Positions 21,301-32,936 of a DNA stretch of 64,000 nt are shown piece after piece; the stretch's first letter is position 1, and each line of letters starts with the position of its first letter. The stretch is taken from the NCBI GenBank assembly GCA_014898425.1, contig RCSZ01000007.1:1116001-1180000 (forward strand), read 5' to 3'. A program made the position numbers and the translations under genes. A model generated the notes under the pieces. It saw nothing but the letters and a program-made list of their open reading frames with translations, was not told the DNA's origin and did no database searches. The stretch comes from Botryotinia globosa. Taxonomy: Eukaryota; Ascomycota; Leotiomycetes; Helotiales; Sclerotiniaceae.

Positions 21301-21659
21301 GGGACACAATGTTCACTCTGTCAATAACAGTGACCAATACCGGTCTCGTGGCCGGTAAATCTGTTGTCCAGCTGTACGTTCAACACCCCTCTGATTCTAC
21401 CTATGATACTCCTATTATCCAGCTACGAAATTATGCCAAGACAGATACATTGGCACCGGGGGGGAAACAAGTCGTATCACTTGCCGCTACAAGAAAGGAT
21501 ATCAGTGTTTGGGATGTGACGAAACAGAATTGGGTTATTCCAATTTCTACCACGAAGCCATTTTTGTTCTGGATAGGAGACAGCTCAGGGAATCTGACCT
21601 TAGCTTGTGAGAGTATTAGTGGGGCTTGCAGTGCGGGTAGGACACCGCCTGTGGTTTAG
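18379..21659 (+). CDS. Secreted GH3 beta-glucosidase, eight exons
   Basis: Glycoside hydrolase family 3 beta-glucosidases release glucose from cellobiose and related beta-glucosides. Exons: 18379-18898, 18990-19043, 19101-19266, 19312-19393, 19592-19669, 19718-19914, 20030-20361 and 20422-21659, giving 888 residues in one frame. All introns are GT-AG; the fourth is unusually long (198 nt). A signal peptide spans residues 1 to about 21 (hydrophobic core [16 protein letters not shown]). GH3 landmarks: [41 protein letters not shown], then VMTDW with the nucleophile Asp near residue 304, GLDMAMPGD, and FINSDSGEN with the likely acid/base Glu near residue 528. [10 protein letters not shown] leads into the C-terminal fibronectin-III-like domain. 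It differs from the second GH3 gene of the window (MTSYND where most have MCSYNQ; many more introns), so the two are old paralogues. The ATG at 18379 starts the signal peptide. Confidence 0.93.
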
Positions 21660-22821
21660 GGACCTTTTCGATGTAGGGTGGGGGGCATTACTTGTTCATA
21701 CTTGATAATGAGTGCTGATTTTGAGATTGATTCATGGAAAAGTGAAGAATCCTACAATCGACATATTAGTACCAAGGTACGAAGTGCTATCAATATGAGC
21801 GAAGAATTCCGAACATTGAAGATTCACAAAAAGAGAAAGTTATTAGGTCCTACATATGTGACATTGATTTTACAGCGTGCATCAAATTTCTGCAATTCGA
21901 TGGCTATAATAACTGAAACAATTGTATCGAGTGTGTCAATTGTAGAACGAACCACAAGAAGATGAACAACATTGGCTAAGGAGATTGATTATTCGAGCAT
22001 ATAAATGTTAGATTATTATCATCCCTTAACACAAGATCATAGTCGGTCAATATTCAAAGTGGCTTCAACCCCTTACAAGATTCTACTTCAGCCAGACCAT
22101 CATCGCATTCTGGGAGTGTAGCTAACGTGTCAATCATTTCTCAAGCCTCAATGAAGATTATAGATTACATGACGAGAAACTTCATACCAAGTTCGATGAT
22201 ATGAAGGGTTAGAATCATGGTAATGAGTTATGAGATTCGTAGTTTTCAGGTGCTCAATGTGCTTTGATAATCTTTGGTTCATCATTTTTATCCGGATGTT
22301 TTGGAAAGACGTACGAGGTAGACAGCTCCTCCGTTAACCCCTATTGCTTCAAATTTCTCGATGTATTCGTCAGTGGATATCTATGAAAGATGCAGAGTTG
22401 GGTTTTCGGCGATATGCAGCGAGTTCACCTGCGCAATAATTTACAGACTTTCTCTAACGTCGAAAATTTTGTCCCTTGGAGGAAAGGTTCATGAATTCGG
22501 ACTGCCCATGAATTGGGCGATGGTGAATGTGCTAGCGATAACGCATATGCGTAGCTATCGTATCCAGATATTTACCATCTAGGGATTGATCTATTGATTC
22601 ATTTGTAGGTACGGTCAAAATAAATAATCGTGGTTTCACTCAGTGAGAGTTGAGGAGATTCAATTCACACCGCATATTCAGTCCCTATCTATTCCTGGTA
22701 TCCCGCAAAATTAATTGGTTTTGACGTTTTCCACGAGTGTCTGACTTCATAGGATTCGGATGTTCGTGCGAGATCCCAGGCCAGTATCATTATGAACGTC
22801 TTCCTGGTAATGTAGACTAAT

Positions 22822-23990
22822 CAGTCGGAAGCATCAATTTTGCGATCGCTGCCGTATCATCAAGACAGTTATGTCTCTTAGCAAGCTGCGATCAGTCTGC
22901 AAATATTAGATACGTTAGTAAGATATATTGGTATGCATGGGAGTTCAGGTGCGGAAAACGAATCGAAATGCGAGCTGCCGCTTCAAATGGTTGTATGTAA
23001 TTCGCGATAAGTTCCGGCTTCATACAATGGGGATCATCGACGGAAATTGAGAAGCCACTGAATTTGAAGCCAATGCTGCAAATAAAACAAGAGAAAAGGG
23101 ATTTAACGTACTGATCTAGAGCGACTTGTCTAAAGCAAAGTCCATGCTTGACCCCAGAGTGCCTTTCGATGAGAGGAAATGCAGATGAAGTGTTCACGTA
23201 TGGGATAACTTTGAACATCAACATTGTCAGCATAGAAGAGAGACATAGCATCATATCTGAAATCAACGTTTAAATTGTATCAGAAGAGATGTATCCAGTC
23301 GTCTGTAGGGCTTCAACGATAGGTATTCAGTTCCAAGCGTGTTGTCTTGCGTAGAGGAGGATGATGAAGGTTGCGTTTATCGTCTGCTGTATTCTCATCA
23401 TCTTTCGGAGCTTTCACTCTCCTAGAACGCCACGACCAGGTAGAAATAAGAGAATTTGTGGATGGGTTTTCCCCTCCTTGTAGGTCCATTGGTTTCTTTT
23501 CAAGCATTTGGTCATCAATGCTTTCCTTGATGGTAAGTCTTGAGATGGCTGTAATATTTGCTGGTATCAAAAATTCACCTGATAGTTATCCAAAGCAAAG
23601 ATAGCAACATAACATGAATATCAGAGAGGAATCAACAGACATGATTGACACGTACATCCTCCAAACTCGAATAGACCACACCAGACAAAGCCAGAGTAGA
23701 AATCAAAGCGGCCAAGTGATAGACAACAAATAAAGTTAGATGATGGTAAAGCTCGTGAACGTTTATTATCGATCACGCGCTGAACAGGGCCTTTAAAGAA
23801 AACCTTGCAATACACAAGAAGACGGTGAAACTGCGGGAGGAATGAATGCATGCCTAGTATCTCAACAGTTGGCAAAATACTGACAGCAATACTTCAGATA
23901 TCAGATAGCACTTGAGATCTGCCCATGAGCGTTATGACAACCATTCTATTCGCCAAAGAATACCGGCCAAGTCCATACTCTATCATGTTT
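22822..23990 (-). pseudogene. Coding-like fragments, possible decayed or intron-rich gene
   Basis: On the minus strand several segments look coding but do not join cleanly. The segment 23313-23570 encodes LIPANITAISRLTIKESIDD and then a hydrophilic basic tail ending at a stop, with a plausible acceptor (ATAACTATCAG) just upstream. Around 23640-23740 a frame reads as a hydrophobic, possibly membrane-spanning stretch (LTLFVVYHLAALISTLALSG). Nearer 23100-23250 and 22830-23080 further frames read HRKALWGQAWTLL, SVDDPHCMKPELIANYIQPF and DDTAAIAKLMLPTD, with TTTGCAG acceptors. Stops and frame changes interrupt them. This may be one or two genes with introns I could not place, or relics. No family was recognised. 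Confidence 0.3.
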
Positions 23991-25311
23991 GGAGAACAAA
24001 TTGCAAGTCGGCGCTCGACCTCTGAAAATCAACAAAATGTCGGTCCCGAAGTTTTGAAACTGTCACAGAAGATGGCAACGGTTTGGCGCTAATGGGGACA
24101 CAATGCTTAGGTAATCAAAACACTCGAGGATCGTAATCACATTAAAGTTCTCTCTTCCACTTTGGAAAGACCTTCCAGGTTGGCGGTAGAATTGTTCTGT
24201 CAACGATTGAAGTGAAAGAGGAAAGATCTATCAGTCCATTTTGCTTGTGTGGGCCAAAGAGAACTTTCAGCCAAACCTAAAACCAGTCCGGCTTGCTCAA
24301 ACCTCACATCGTATAATTCAACTCTCTTCATTCATAGCTATTCATAGCTATTCTTCATAGCCAACCGATGATGCATGATATATACAATGCATTCAATGGC
24401 AGGAGGATTAACTGCTTCTATCCATCCGGACTATACGCACAGTTGCTTGTTTCAGCCTCTTGCTTATATTTGGTACCTCTTTTAAAGCAAAAAATTCTCC
24501 TAGATCGAAAAACTCTAAAGCTTATAGACTCAGTTGACATAAGCAGATTCATGCTTCTGGTGTTACCAGTGTCTCAAGCAGAATGATTTTCTGGGTAAAT
24601 TAACCATGGTTTAATGGTGTGAACTTCTGGATGGTTTCCTGAGCTCTTCGTGCACTACTATCTTTTCTTTTAAGAGCATAAGGTTACTTACTCTATTGAA
24701 ATCTCGATGGGAAAATGGCAGACGCAATACCGATAATATAGTGGGTGAATGTTTTGCAGATCAACGATTGTTTGAGCGGCAAATTGAGCCCTGAGCATGG
24801 TTTTTTTTCCGCGATGAGTCGTAAGCGCCAAGTAGCCAAGCAGCTAAGGAAGGAAACTACAAGATGGCATCTTGACTTGGCAGTTCGGAATAAATTTTCA
24901 AGTCCCATCCTGGGACTTTGAGTTTCGAGTTTAATTAAAAGTGCTTATGGGGTTAATGATGTAACGTCAAGATATCAGTGATATCAGATTGTTCAAGTGT
25001 GATCATTTCTAGATCCAAATATAGCCTCGAGAGAATTGAGATTAGACAAACTCACATCGCGGTTTCAAGATCATCGTTTTCTCGAATTCGTCCAATCAAT
25101 CAAAGTTCTCTAGTCTCTTCTATCTTTCAACGTCAATCTATCTGCTGATAGCTATATGGGACTTACTCCTTGGAGTAGATAGCAAGGTCTCCACAAGTGT
25201 TTCTTTTTGATTGCTCACAACCTCCGGTATGACGGGTTTGTGGTTCTCCTTTTCCAGAGCTCAAAGGGGACCGCCGCCGATGAGTATCCGCAGAGGAAGA
25301 AGTAGTCCAGA

Positions 25312-25319
25312 TATATAAG
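25312..25319 (+). promoter_or_regulatory. TATA box of the pectate lyase gene
   Basis: TATATAAG lies about 250 bases upstream of the pectate lyase ATG at 25569, followed by a CT-rich repeat leader. The position suits a TATA box with transcription starting some 30-50 bases downstream; that start is inference. Confidence 0.6.
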
Positions 25320-25372
25320 TTGCCAAAATGCCCGCCTACTATTGCTTCTCATCCTCATCAACATCTTCATCT

Positions 25373-25462
25373 TTCACTCTTTCCACATCATTCACTCTTT
25401 CCACATCATTCACTCTTTCCACATCATTCACTCTTTCCACATCATTCACTCTTTCCACATCA
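25373..25462 (+). repeat. Five 18-bp tandem repeats in the pectate lyase leader
   Basis: TTCACTCTTTCCACATCA is repeated five times without mismatch (starts 25373, 25391, 25409, 25427, 25445), ending about 107 bases before the ATG at 25569. It lies downstream of the TATA box and so probably within the 5' UTR. The unit is a multiple of three and gives repeat peptides in several frames; these are artefacts. Confidence 0.95.
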
Positions 25463-25568
25463 TTCACTATCCAGACAACTCAGTCTTTTACTTCATTCCT
25501 TGCTGGTCAAACTTATTTCAATATCTCACTTCAAGTTTTAGCCCAGTTAGTTTTCAACCCAAATCAAA

Positions 25569-26808
25569 ATGCAATTCTCATTCGCTCAATTGGCCCTTTT
25601 GGCTGCCACAATCAGTGTTGCTAGTGCGGCTCCTATGGATGCTTCCACTGGTCTCGAAGCACGCGATGCGCCAAGACTACACTTCAGAGAGGTCGTGCAC
25701 GCTCGCAAGACTTCAGATGAAGATGACGAGGATTCTTCAAGGTAAGTGATCAAAATGTCTTACAAACGCTCCTGATTGCCCTCAATACTGACTTTGAGTT
25801 GTTGCAGCTCTACAAAGGAGTCTTCCAAAGCATCGTCCACCAAGGAATCCTCCAAAGCATCCTCCACATCTAAAGCATCCTCAGCATCGTCCACCAAGGA
25901 ATCCTCTAAAGCATCCTCCACATCTAAAGCATCCTCAGCATCCTCCACCGCCAAGTCTTCAGGTTCTTCTGGATCAAAGTCCGCGAGCGCTGCTTCATCA
26001 ACAATCACCAGCTCAGTATCCTCTGGCAATTCATCCAGCGGCACCACTGGCCATTCTGTCCCCGCCTCTTCAGGTACTTCAGTACTTTCAGCCGTTCAAA
26101 CTATCGCCGCAGGTGAATCTTTCGATGGTGGAATGGTTATGTTCGATCGAGGAGTCAGCTGTACCGGTCAAGCTGAAGGTGGTGACAGCGATGCCGTCTT
26201 CCAAATTGAAGCTGGCGGATCCCTCTCTAACGTCATCATCGGACCCAATCAAATCGAAGGTGTTCATTGCCAAGGAGCTTGCACCTTGACCAATGTATGG
26301 TGGTCTGCTGTCTGCGAAGATGCCTTCACCATCAAGAACCAAGATGCTGGAGCCACCACCACAATTTCTGGTGGAGGTGCCTTTGGAGCCGAAGATAAGG
26401 TTTTTCAACACAACGGAGCTGGAACCTTGAAGGTTTCTGATTTCACTGTCGAGACCTTTGGAAAATTGTACAGATCATGTGGTAACTGCAAGAAAATGTA
26501 CGAGAGACATGTTATCATGGATTCCGTCACTGCTACTAAAGGAAAACAGCTTGCCGGTATGTTCCGAGGAAAAACGATCCTTCCACTTCCCCTCGCATAG
26601 TTCTGTTTGCTAACCAACTATCTCTATAGGCATCAACTACAACTTTGGTGACACTGCAACCTTCACCAACATTGTAGCAAAATCTGTTAAAGATATCTGT
26701 GTGACATACACAGGTACTGAGGACAACAGCAAGGAACCCACTGAGTATGGAAGCGGTCCCGATGGCAAATACTGTATCTACACTGAGAGCGATATCACCA
26801 CGTCTTAG
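25569..26808 (+). CDS. Secreted PL3 pectate lyase with Ser/Lys-rich linker
   Basis: Polysaccharide lyase family 3 enzymes cleave de-esterified pectin by beta-elimination, using calcium. Exons 25569-25741, 25808-26556 and 26630-26808 join in frame to 366 residues; introns (66 and 73 nt) start GTAAGT and GTATGT and end in AG. Residues 1 to about 20 form a signal peptide (FAQLALLAATISVASAA). A short acidic propeptide-like stretch follows. Next comes a Ser/Thr/Lys/Ala linker of roughly 80-90 residues made of SSTKESSKA-type repeats. The PL3 domain fills the last ~230 residues: ESFDGGMVMFDRG, EGGDSDAVFQIEAGGSLSNV, GVHCQGACTLTNVWWSAVCE, DKVFQHNGAGTLKV, SCGNCKKMYERHV and TATFTNIVAKSVKDICVTY. The paired cysteines and the DVF/WW motifs match the family. 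Most PL3 enzymes lack such a long linker. Confidence 0.93.
25836..25943 (+). repeat. 54-bp coding duplication in the pectate lyase linker
   Basis: Two nearly identical 54-bp units (25836-25889 and 25890-25943) encode Ser-, Lys- and Ala-rich sequence, with shorter related units on both sides. The repeat preserves the frame and lengthens the linker between propeptide and catalytic domain. Confidence 0.85.
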
Positions 26809-28620
26809 AGACTTTATCTAAGGATGAGTCCCAGGACTTTGTGATATTGTGATATTGTGAGCCGGAACGAAAGTCCGAGATTTGAATAGAACAGGGGGTT
26901 AGAGCTAGACAACTTGAGGTTTGAGTTATCTCCGAGGATTGGTCAACGGCTGGAGCCTGGTGGTGGATGCTTCTTCTTGTATATTATGTTTGCTTGACGC
27001 AATACAAATTATCTTTTACTTATCACTTGAATTTGCTTGAGTACCCAATACCTACCTACCCAGTGATGATATTTAACACTTTACACTATCGCCAAATAAG
27101 CGAGATTGGGAACTTTCAGCATCTGATCTTTGTAAGGGTGATAAGCCCCTTTTTGTAGTTCGATCATTACGTGTAACTTCATGAAGTATCATCTCAACTC
27201 ACGGGATAAGCCTCGAACTGTCTTCCCTTCTTTCATGAACAATCGATCGTGTAGTTTGACAGTATTAAATTTAGACAACTTATCAAGCACAGCATTTGAA
27301 GCATCCAACTTGAGATGTGAAAGCACATTAATCTAGTACTTGTGGACTCATGATGTTAGACTTAACGCGAAGTCTTTCAACTGTACCTACCTACCTAGGT
27401 AGTAGGTATCTAAAATACTTTTTGCCTCAGTATATATTAGATTAGACGCAACAGCCTCTTTTTTCATCAACCACAGCAGAAATTATCCCGTATTAAATAC
27501 ACAGAAGCTAAGCGTAAGGGCAGACGTAATCCAGAACTCATGTGTACTCACTCTACGAAAAACGGGTCTCCCATAACATAGGGGATTGGATCATGAGTTA
27601 TGTATCACGGATCGGGGAGTTGGATACGTTTCCGGATTCTGCTTGTGAAGAACGGATTGAGAAGTACGGCTGCCCAGGAGATACCGAAGGTTCTAATTGC
27701 TTAGTTTAGCTTCTTCCGATTTCTGGTTGGGTTCGGGTTGAATTTCAGTATCACTTACCGTTTAGTGAATACATGCGACCGTAGTCTTAATATCCGTTTC
27801 GCGTAGTCACCACCACGGCAACTAACATCATCACTTTTCCCGGGCCGTTTCGTATTGAAGAATTCCTCGGCTTCAAGCCAGGGGTTATGGATATTCTAAG
27901 CCCCCGCTTGGCTATCGGTACCATGCGCGCTCCTACTTGAGTCAGTTAAGATTTCGGACAATTAGGGGGGTAGTAGGCCAGCGTTGAATCAAGATCCTAA
28001 CCGAAAAATCATATCAAAATGAGGAATATGATGAACGTTTTGAAAGTCGCACGATTCATCTCCTCTACGGGTCTTTGTGAAATCTGATCTATCATTTCAG
28101 CCCGATACTGCAGGATATCTCGGGCCGGAGACCGTGTCTAGAACACATGAAAGACATTATATCTTTTCTCCCAAAATAAGGTTACAGAACGGGTTTTTGT
28201 TCTCGGTGTGTTTCGTGGGAATCGCACTTCGGAGATCGACTAGTAGCATCTCGAATACCACCCACACTCCTCGCGCATGGGTCAGACTGACTGTTTATGG
28301 GGTTCATCGTCATTAAAAAGCGTTCACAAATCTGACACTACGACGTTTTCGGTCCGTGTCCGTTGAAGTAACGGGTAGCTATCAACTCCTACCTTGTTGC
28401 GATTTTCTCCATGCAGATATCAGTTCTAGACTTCTTGATTGCGTAGGTCTCCGTATATGACCTATCATAATTTCTCGGCCTGTCTTATTTTTCTTTAGCA
28501 GTGTCCAGCATGTGAATCCAGGCTTGAAAAGAAGTTCTAACTTGGAAAAGAACTCTTGTTGCTCGATATGGATATCTCAGTAGGGGTTAGCCAATATTTC
28601 TTAGAATTCTCTCGTAGATG

Positions 28621-29028
28621 CAGCTCACATGATTGAATTTTCATGCGAGTCATCATTTAGATCACATCAAATCCTTTCCTCCATTCCTTACCGCATCTGA
28701 TACAACGTGATTCATGTATCTCAACTCACCCGTCTCCCATCAAACGTCTCAAGCGATCAACAAAATATAAAGAAGAAGGGTAACCTAAAACTCACATGAC
28801 CCAAACTTCATGCGGGTCATCTCCACAGTCTCGAATACCGCATCTGTAAATGACTGCATCCTCTGGCTCTAGAATCTGCGTCGAATTCAAGAAATCGCGC
28901 AAATTCTCTCTATTTTTGCATACGCATGGCTGATCTGACGATCACTCGGCCAATCGATTGTAATGTTGAGGAGAAAATGAGACTCACATGACTGAAATCT
29001 CATGCGGGTCATAGACGTGTGGTCACAA
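28621..29028 (-). other. Three related exon-end modules, probable exon duplication
   Basis: On the minus strand a module ending in ATGA(C/T)(C/T)CGCATGA followed by TCATGTGAG occurs three times (about 29013-28983, 28822-28792 and 28653-28623). At least two of them run into a GTGAGT splice donor. The middle copy is the end of a coding-like exon (about 28928-28798) reading VCKNRENLRDFLNSTQILEP followed by VIYRCGIRDCGDDPHEVWVM, preceded by an acceptor-like CAG. The other two copies read as YDPHEISVM and DDSHENSIM but have stops close upstream. This fits tandem duplication of an exon in an unknown gene, with two copies now degenerate. No family was recognised. Confidence 0.4.
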
Positions 29029-30732
29029 TCAGTATGCACGAATATCTCGGTGCACTAATGACTAACTGGAGAGGGATATGTGCGGGAGCATTGGAGGTGT
29101 GTGTGGATGAGAAGGACCGAGAACGGGAGTTGTCTCGCTTGTCTTGATTGAGTACGATCCATGAAAGTTATTTACTGGAGTGTAGAATTAGATTTTAGGT
29201 TTTCTTTTTTAAGTCCCTGGAGGGTGCGTTATGCTTGATTGGGTAGGAATCATTGGAGCTTGGCTAATAGACTGGGCGCTTATAATGTTTGATTAGATTG
29301 CGAGGTTACGGAATGATGTGGCACGATTTCAAGCTGGATTTCTTCAATGGTCATTTTCTGGGTGACTGTGGCTTTTTTTTCGCTGCTCTAATGGACATTT
29401 CGGGGAATACAATACAATATATGGGTTTGTTTTGATAGGGTAGGTGGAGACACAAAACATCACATCATTTCATCCCATGATATTTGATAGATTACTTCGT
29501 ATTGGCACCTAACGAAGTTAGTACACCCGCGCTTACAATCCAATGTGAGTAGACAATCAGCTGTGCCGCAAAGCGAGAGTTCAAAAATTGAAAATGAGGA
29601 CCTGAGTCGTCGGCAAAAGCGCTTATCCACGGAGAGGGCGATGTAAACATTACATACTAAATGAATCAATCAATCAATCAAATGCTGTTTCTCCAGGTAT
29701 TACAGCTTCACTGTGCCGTCGCTCTGCATCTCTTGGGATTATGACAGATGTCAGAAATGAGACTCGGGCAGTATGACAGGTAGTAAACAATGCTAGCACG
29801 GAGACATGGAATGAAATTTACAATTTGCGAGTGGGAGTACAAAAGGCTCCTTGAACCTGCATACCACATACCACATAATAAAACTTCAGCACCGTAATAT
29901 GAAGATCTCTATATAAATTGTCGACAAGGTATGGGTTCTAGACGCACAGATACGGAGGAGGGGACCCCATATCAATACAACAGCGTACCAGCCGATATCG
30001 TCTTACTGTAATCTAACGATACCACGGCTCCCGCCAATTTTCCTACTTTTCAGCCCACTAACTCTCGGATTCGGATTTCCTAAATGAGTAGTAAAATCGC
30101 TCGTTTATGTGGCTGGGATGGGCGGCGAGAGCGGGTATTGGTTTGGGCATCGCTTCAATGTTCGTAATGCTGACCAATCGGGGTATAGCCCTGCTTCATT
30201 ACGGATCCAGATGCATTGGGGAGAATCCTTTCGGTTGAAGGCCGGCTGGATGGGAGAAGGATTTGATAGTGGCTGACATTATTTTGCTCGTGAGAAGAAT
30301 TTTCTAGTTCGCGAGTGACACGCTGCATTTCATGTGATACTGAACTCACCTCACCTCGTCTGATCAACAGAGCAAAAGATCACAAGCCAAAAAAGGACTG
30401 AAGGGATTTCCATGATTTTCATTTTATTTGTATTTTCAGTCTTTTTCTCGGTATCAGGTTCAAGTCCAAGATTACCTACACACAGTATTGTTCCTTCTCT
30501 TTCCATACTTAGTAATCCATGTACTAGCCATGTAACCACCGTTCTCCCATAACCCACATAGCCAGTATGATGGATTCCGTTCCCTTTGTTCCCTTGCCCT
30601 GTGCCGAAAAAAAGAAACCTGCATCGATACCTCTATCTAACTCTGTCCGCAGGACGAGAGCGAGTTTTCAGCTTTCTTCCAAACACTACCTTCAAGTAAC
30701 TATACATCAAGTATAAAAGTATCGGATAGTGT

Positions 30733-31191
30733 TTAGAAGAGGTAGTGATGAGCTACCATTTGCCCTTCACTCCCTCTTCTACCGAACATCCAAACCCTTG
30801 CACAAATCCACCCAAATAACCGGCCCACCCCCAACATGTAAGATTCGATCGCCCGACTTGCAGGTATTGATCGATTCGCATTCGAGATAATGAGTCGGTA
30901 TTGACTGTATTCCTGAAAGAGTTTGTCTTTTCTGATAAAATAATTTGATCCAGGCTGTTCGCTTCCAATGCCAACCTCGACTAGCGAGAATTGAAATGGT
31001 CGCAGTTTGATGATTTCATCTAAACAATTTGTCCGTTGATTGCTGTCCGCGTAGAGGAAGACTAGTATCTCGTCCATTGGTTTTGTCGATCTGCACAGCA
31101 GATGATCTTTTTTATGTCCCCAATTTCTATTTTCGTGAATCCATAAATCATATATATGCCTTGATCTTTGTCCAAGCAAATTCATAAGCAT
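30733..31191 (-). CDS. Unassigned open frame
   Basis: A 193-codon frame opens at a TTG (31314); the first ATG is near 31191, leaving about 152 codons. The codon mix looks moderately coding-like (for example MDEILVFLYADSNQRT and LRPFQFSLVEVGI), but there is no known motif, no splice context and no neighbour that helps. It may be chance or a fragment of a spliced gene. Confidence 0.22.
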   Translation of the reverse strand: MLMNLLGQRSRHIYDLWIHENRNWGHKKDHLLCRSTKPMDEILVFLYADSNQRTNCLDEIIKLRPFQFSLVEVGIGSEQPGSNYFIRKDKLFQEYSQYRLIISNANRSIPASRAIESYMLGVGRLFGWICARVWMFGRRGSEGQMVAHHYLF

Positions 31192-31886
31192 CCATGATTC
31201 ATAAGTTCGTAAACAGAAACAAAAAGGAAACGGACGTAGAAAAAGCCGGTTTCCTTCCCCCCAAAACAAACGTAAGATAATATCTCGAACGTAAAATGAA
31301 AAGACAAAAATCAATGTATCCAGACGCGCCCGTGAAGTCCTGCATTGCTGCGTTATCCTTTTAATAAGGTATTCTCTTTATGATGTGAAAATCTTGGAAC
31401 CCTGCCACTAAATGCTTCAAAATAACCCGCCTTTAGGTCCTGCCATATGCGATGAAAAGGAAAATTGGTTAAACCGGTCTTGCGGTTGTGTAGTGTTGTG
31501 TAAAAGCAAATCCGAACTCGCTGCGCTAAAAAAAGAAAAAAGAAACCCCCCGAAAAAGCCAAAAAAAGAAAGAAAAAAATTGGTATCCTATTATGTATCT
31601 GTAATGAAAGGAGATTGTTGTTCTTGCTGATTATTAAGTATGATTTGTTCCCAGGATATCTTTTGTTCGCTCGATCGCTGATGAGGATGATAATGAAGAT
31701 GTAAAAACGCCGTTAGTGCCCTCAGAGGTATCAAATGCCGCTAAAGAAGTTTGCCGATGCCATGTATGTAATAATTGTTGTCTTGTACAGAGGCTTGGAG
31801 CCATAGTATTATGTGTGATACTGTCGCCTGCCCTAGACCCCGGAGCGGGTAGTTGGGGGGTTGTTTAACGATCCAGGCCTTGGTTG

Positions 31887-32936
31887 TCACATCGTTGTAG
31901 CGTACTCCTGATATCGGTCCCATCCACCTCCGAATCCACCAAATCCACCATACCCCATACCAATACCGCAATGCTGTTGTGCTAACATGCTTGGTAGAGG
32001 AAGTGCTGGAATCGGCGCACTAACTTGTGGTGCGCTGTAGAAAAGTCCGGCTGTGGTGAAGGGTTGGCTATAAGATGGTGTAGGGGAAGGCAGTTGAATC
32101 TCATTCAAGCCCATACTTGCCCATAAAGATTGAGTGTCGGTTGCAGAGGACATGGAAGATGTCGTACTAGGACTTGAAGGAACCATCCTCCATGGGTCAA
32201 CAGGTGCTGCGGTTGTTACTGGTATCGTGGGTTGCGACCACCAATTCATGCCAGCTGGGGAACTAGGCAATAAAGTAGCAGGTCTTACCACATCGACGAC
32301 CCTTGGTGGTGGGGGGAGTAGAGGAAGAAAAAGGCCCATGATGTTGTTCTTGACTTCATCACTTTTACCGCATAGCAATTCACCAGCGCCATCTTCTTCC
32401 AGTCCCTCTAATGCAGAGACATGAGTTCGGTAGACGAACTTGTTAATAGCTTGAATGAAGTCTTCGTGCATCTTCTTCACTTGTTGATCCTTCTCTGACC
32501 AGTTGTAGGTGTTCGCTGCAATATCTAGGCAGTGAACATCCTTGTGAAACTCGATAAGTGATTCTATCGTATCTGGAGTAAGTTTGTAGGCAACCTCATT
32601 TCTTAATACCATATCCACATGAACAACATAAGCTTCGATGTGAATGAGTTGATAGTTGAACATGGCCTCAACTAATGGGTTTGAGTCTTCGCGTCTTTGT
32701 TCCGGGGCTTTCGAAAGCATCAAAGATCCAAGAGTCCATATAGCTGTTGACGAAGATAGCGTTTCCGTTAAGCATCTTTGGTGCTGGGGTACACTGTTTA
32801 GAGGACGCTTTATACGATTTATACGCTTTAAGGTTTGTGTTAACCATGGCTCAACCTTTGAACTCAACACAACATTGACGGATGAAGCTCTTGGAGCAAA
32901 GGCAGCTGCCGAAGCAGGTAGTAATTGAGGAGGCAT
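31887..32936 (-). CDS. Hypothetical protein with helical core and Pro/Gly-rich tail
   Basis: About 349 residues in one exon. The frame continues upstream of 32936 only to a TTG, so the ATG at 32936 is chosen. The N-terminal third is Ala/Val-rich. Residues roughly 45-190 look globular and mainly helical (KVEPWLTQTLKRINRIKRPL; EAMFNYQLIHIEAYVVHVDM; ESLIEFHKDVHCLDIAANTY). The C-terminal half is low-complexity (LPPPPRVV, SSPSTTSSMSS) and ends with GMGYGGFGGFGGGWDRYQEY. I recognise no family. The folded segment followed by a disordered tail suggests a soluble regulatory or RNA/protein-binding protein, but this is only inference. Confidence 0.65.
   Translation of the reverse strand: MPPQLLPASAAAFAPRASSVNVVLSSKVEPWLTQTLKRINRIKRPLNSVPQHQRCLTETLSSSTAIWTLGSLMLSKAPEQRREDSNPLVEAMFNYQLIHIEAYVVHVDMVLRNEVAYKLTPDTIESLIEFHKDVHCLDIAANTYNWSEKDQQVKKMHEDFIQAINKFVYRTHVSALEGLEEDGAGELLCGKSDEVKNNIMGLFLPLLPPPPRVVDVVRPATLLPSSPAGMNWWSQPTIPVTTAAPVDPWRMVPSSPSTTSSMSSATDTQSLWASMGLNEIQLPSPTPSYSQPFTTAGLFYSAPQVSAPIPALPLPSMLAQQHCGIGMGYGGFGGFGGGWDRYQEYATTM

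Larger units (their letters stand above)
21660..25568. other. Spacer between GH3 and pectate lyase genes
   Basis: Apart from the coding-like fragments listed separately (22822-23990) and the promoter repeats of the pectate lyase, I see no gene. A minus-strand frame at 24693-24908 and a plus-strand frame at 24368-24586 are short and unassigned. The tandem CATAGCTATT units at about 24333-24360 are a minor repeat. Confidence 0.45.
26809..31886. other. Gene-poor region
   Basis: Five kilobases without a gene I can defend. It contains the duplicated exon-like modules at 28620-29040 and a minus-strand frame at 30733-31191 listed separately. A CTACCTAGGTAG-type palindrome sits near 27390. Other frames are short, overlapping and without motifs. 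The GC content is ordinary, so heavy repeat-induced mutation is not obvious here. Confidence 0.45.
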
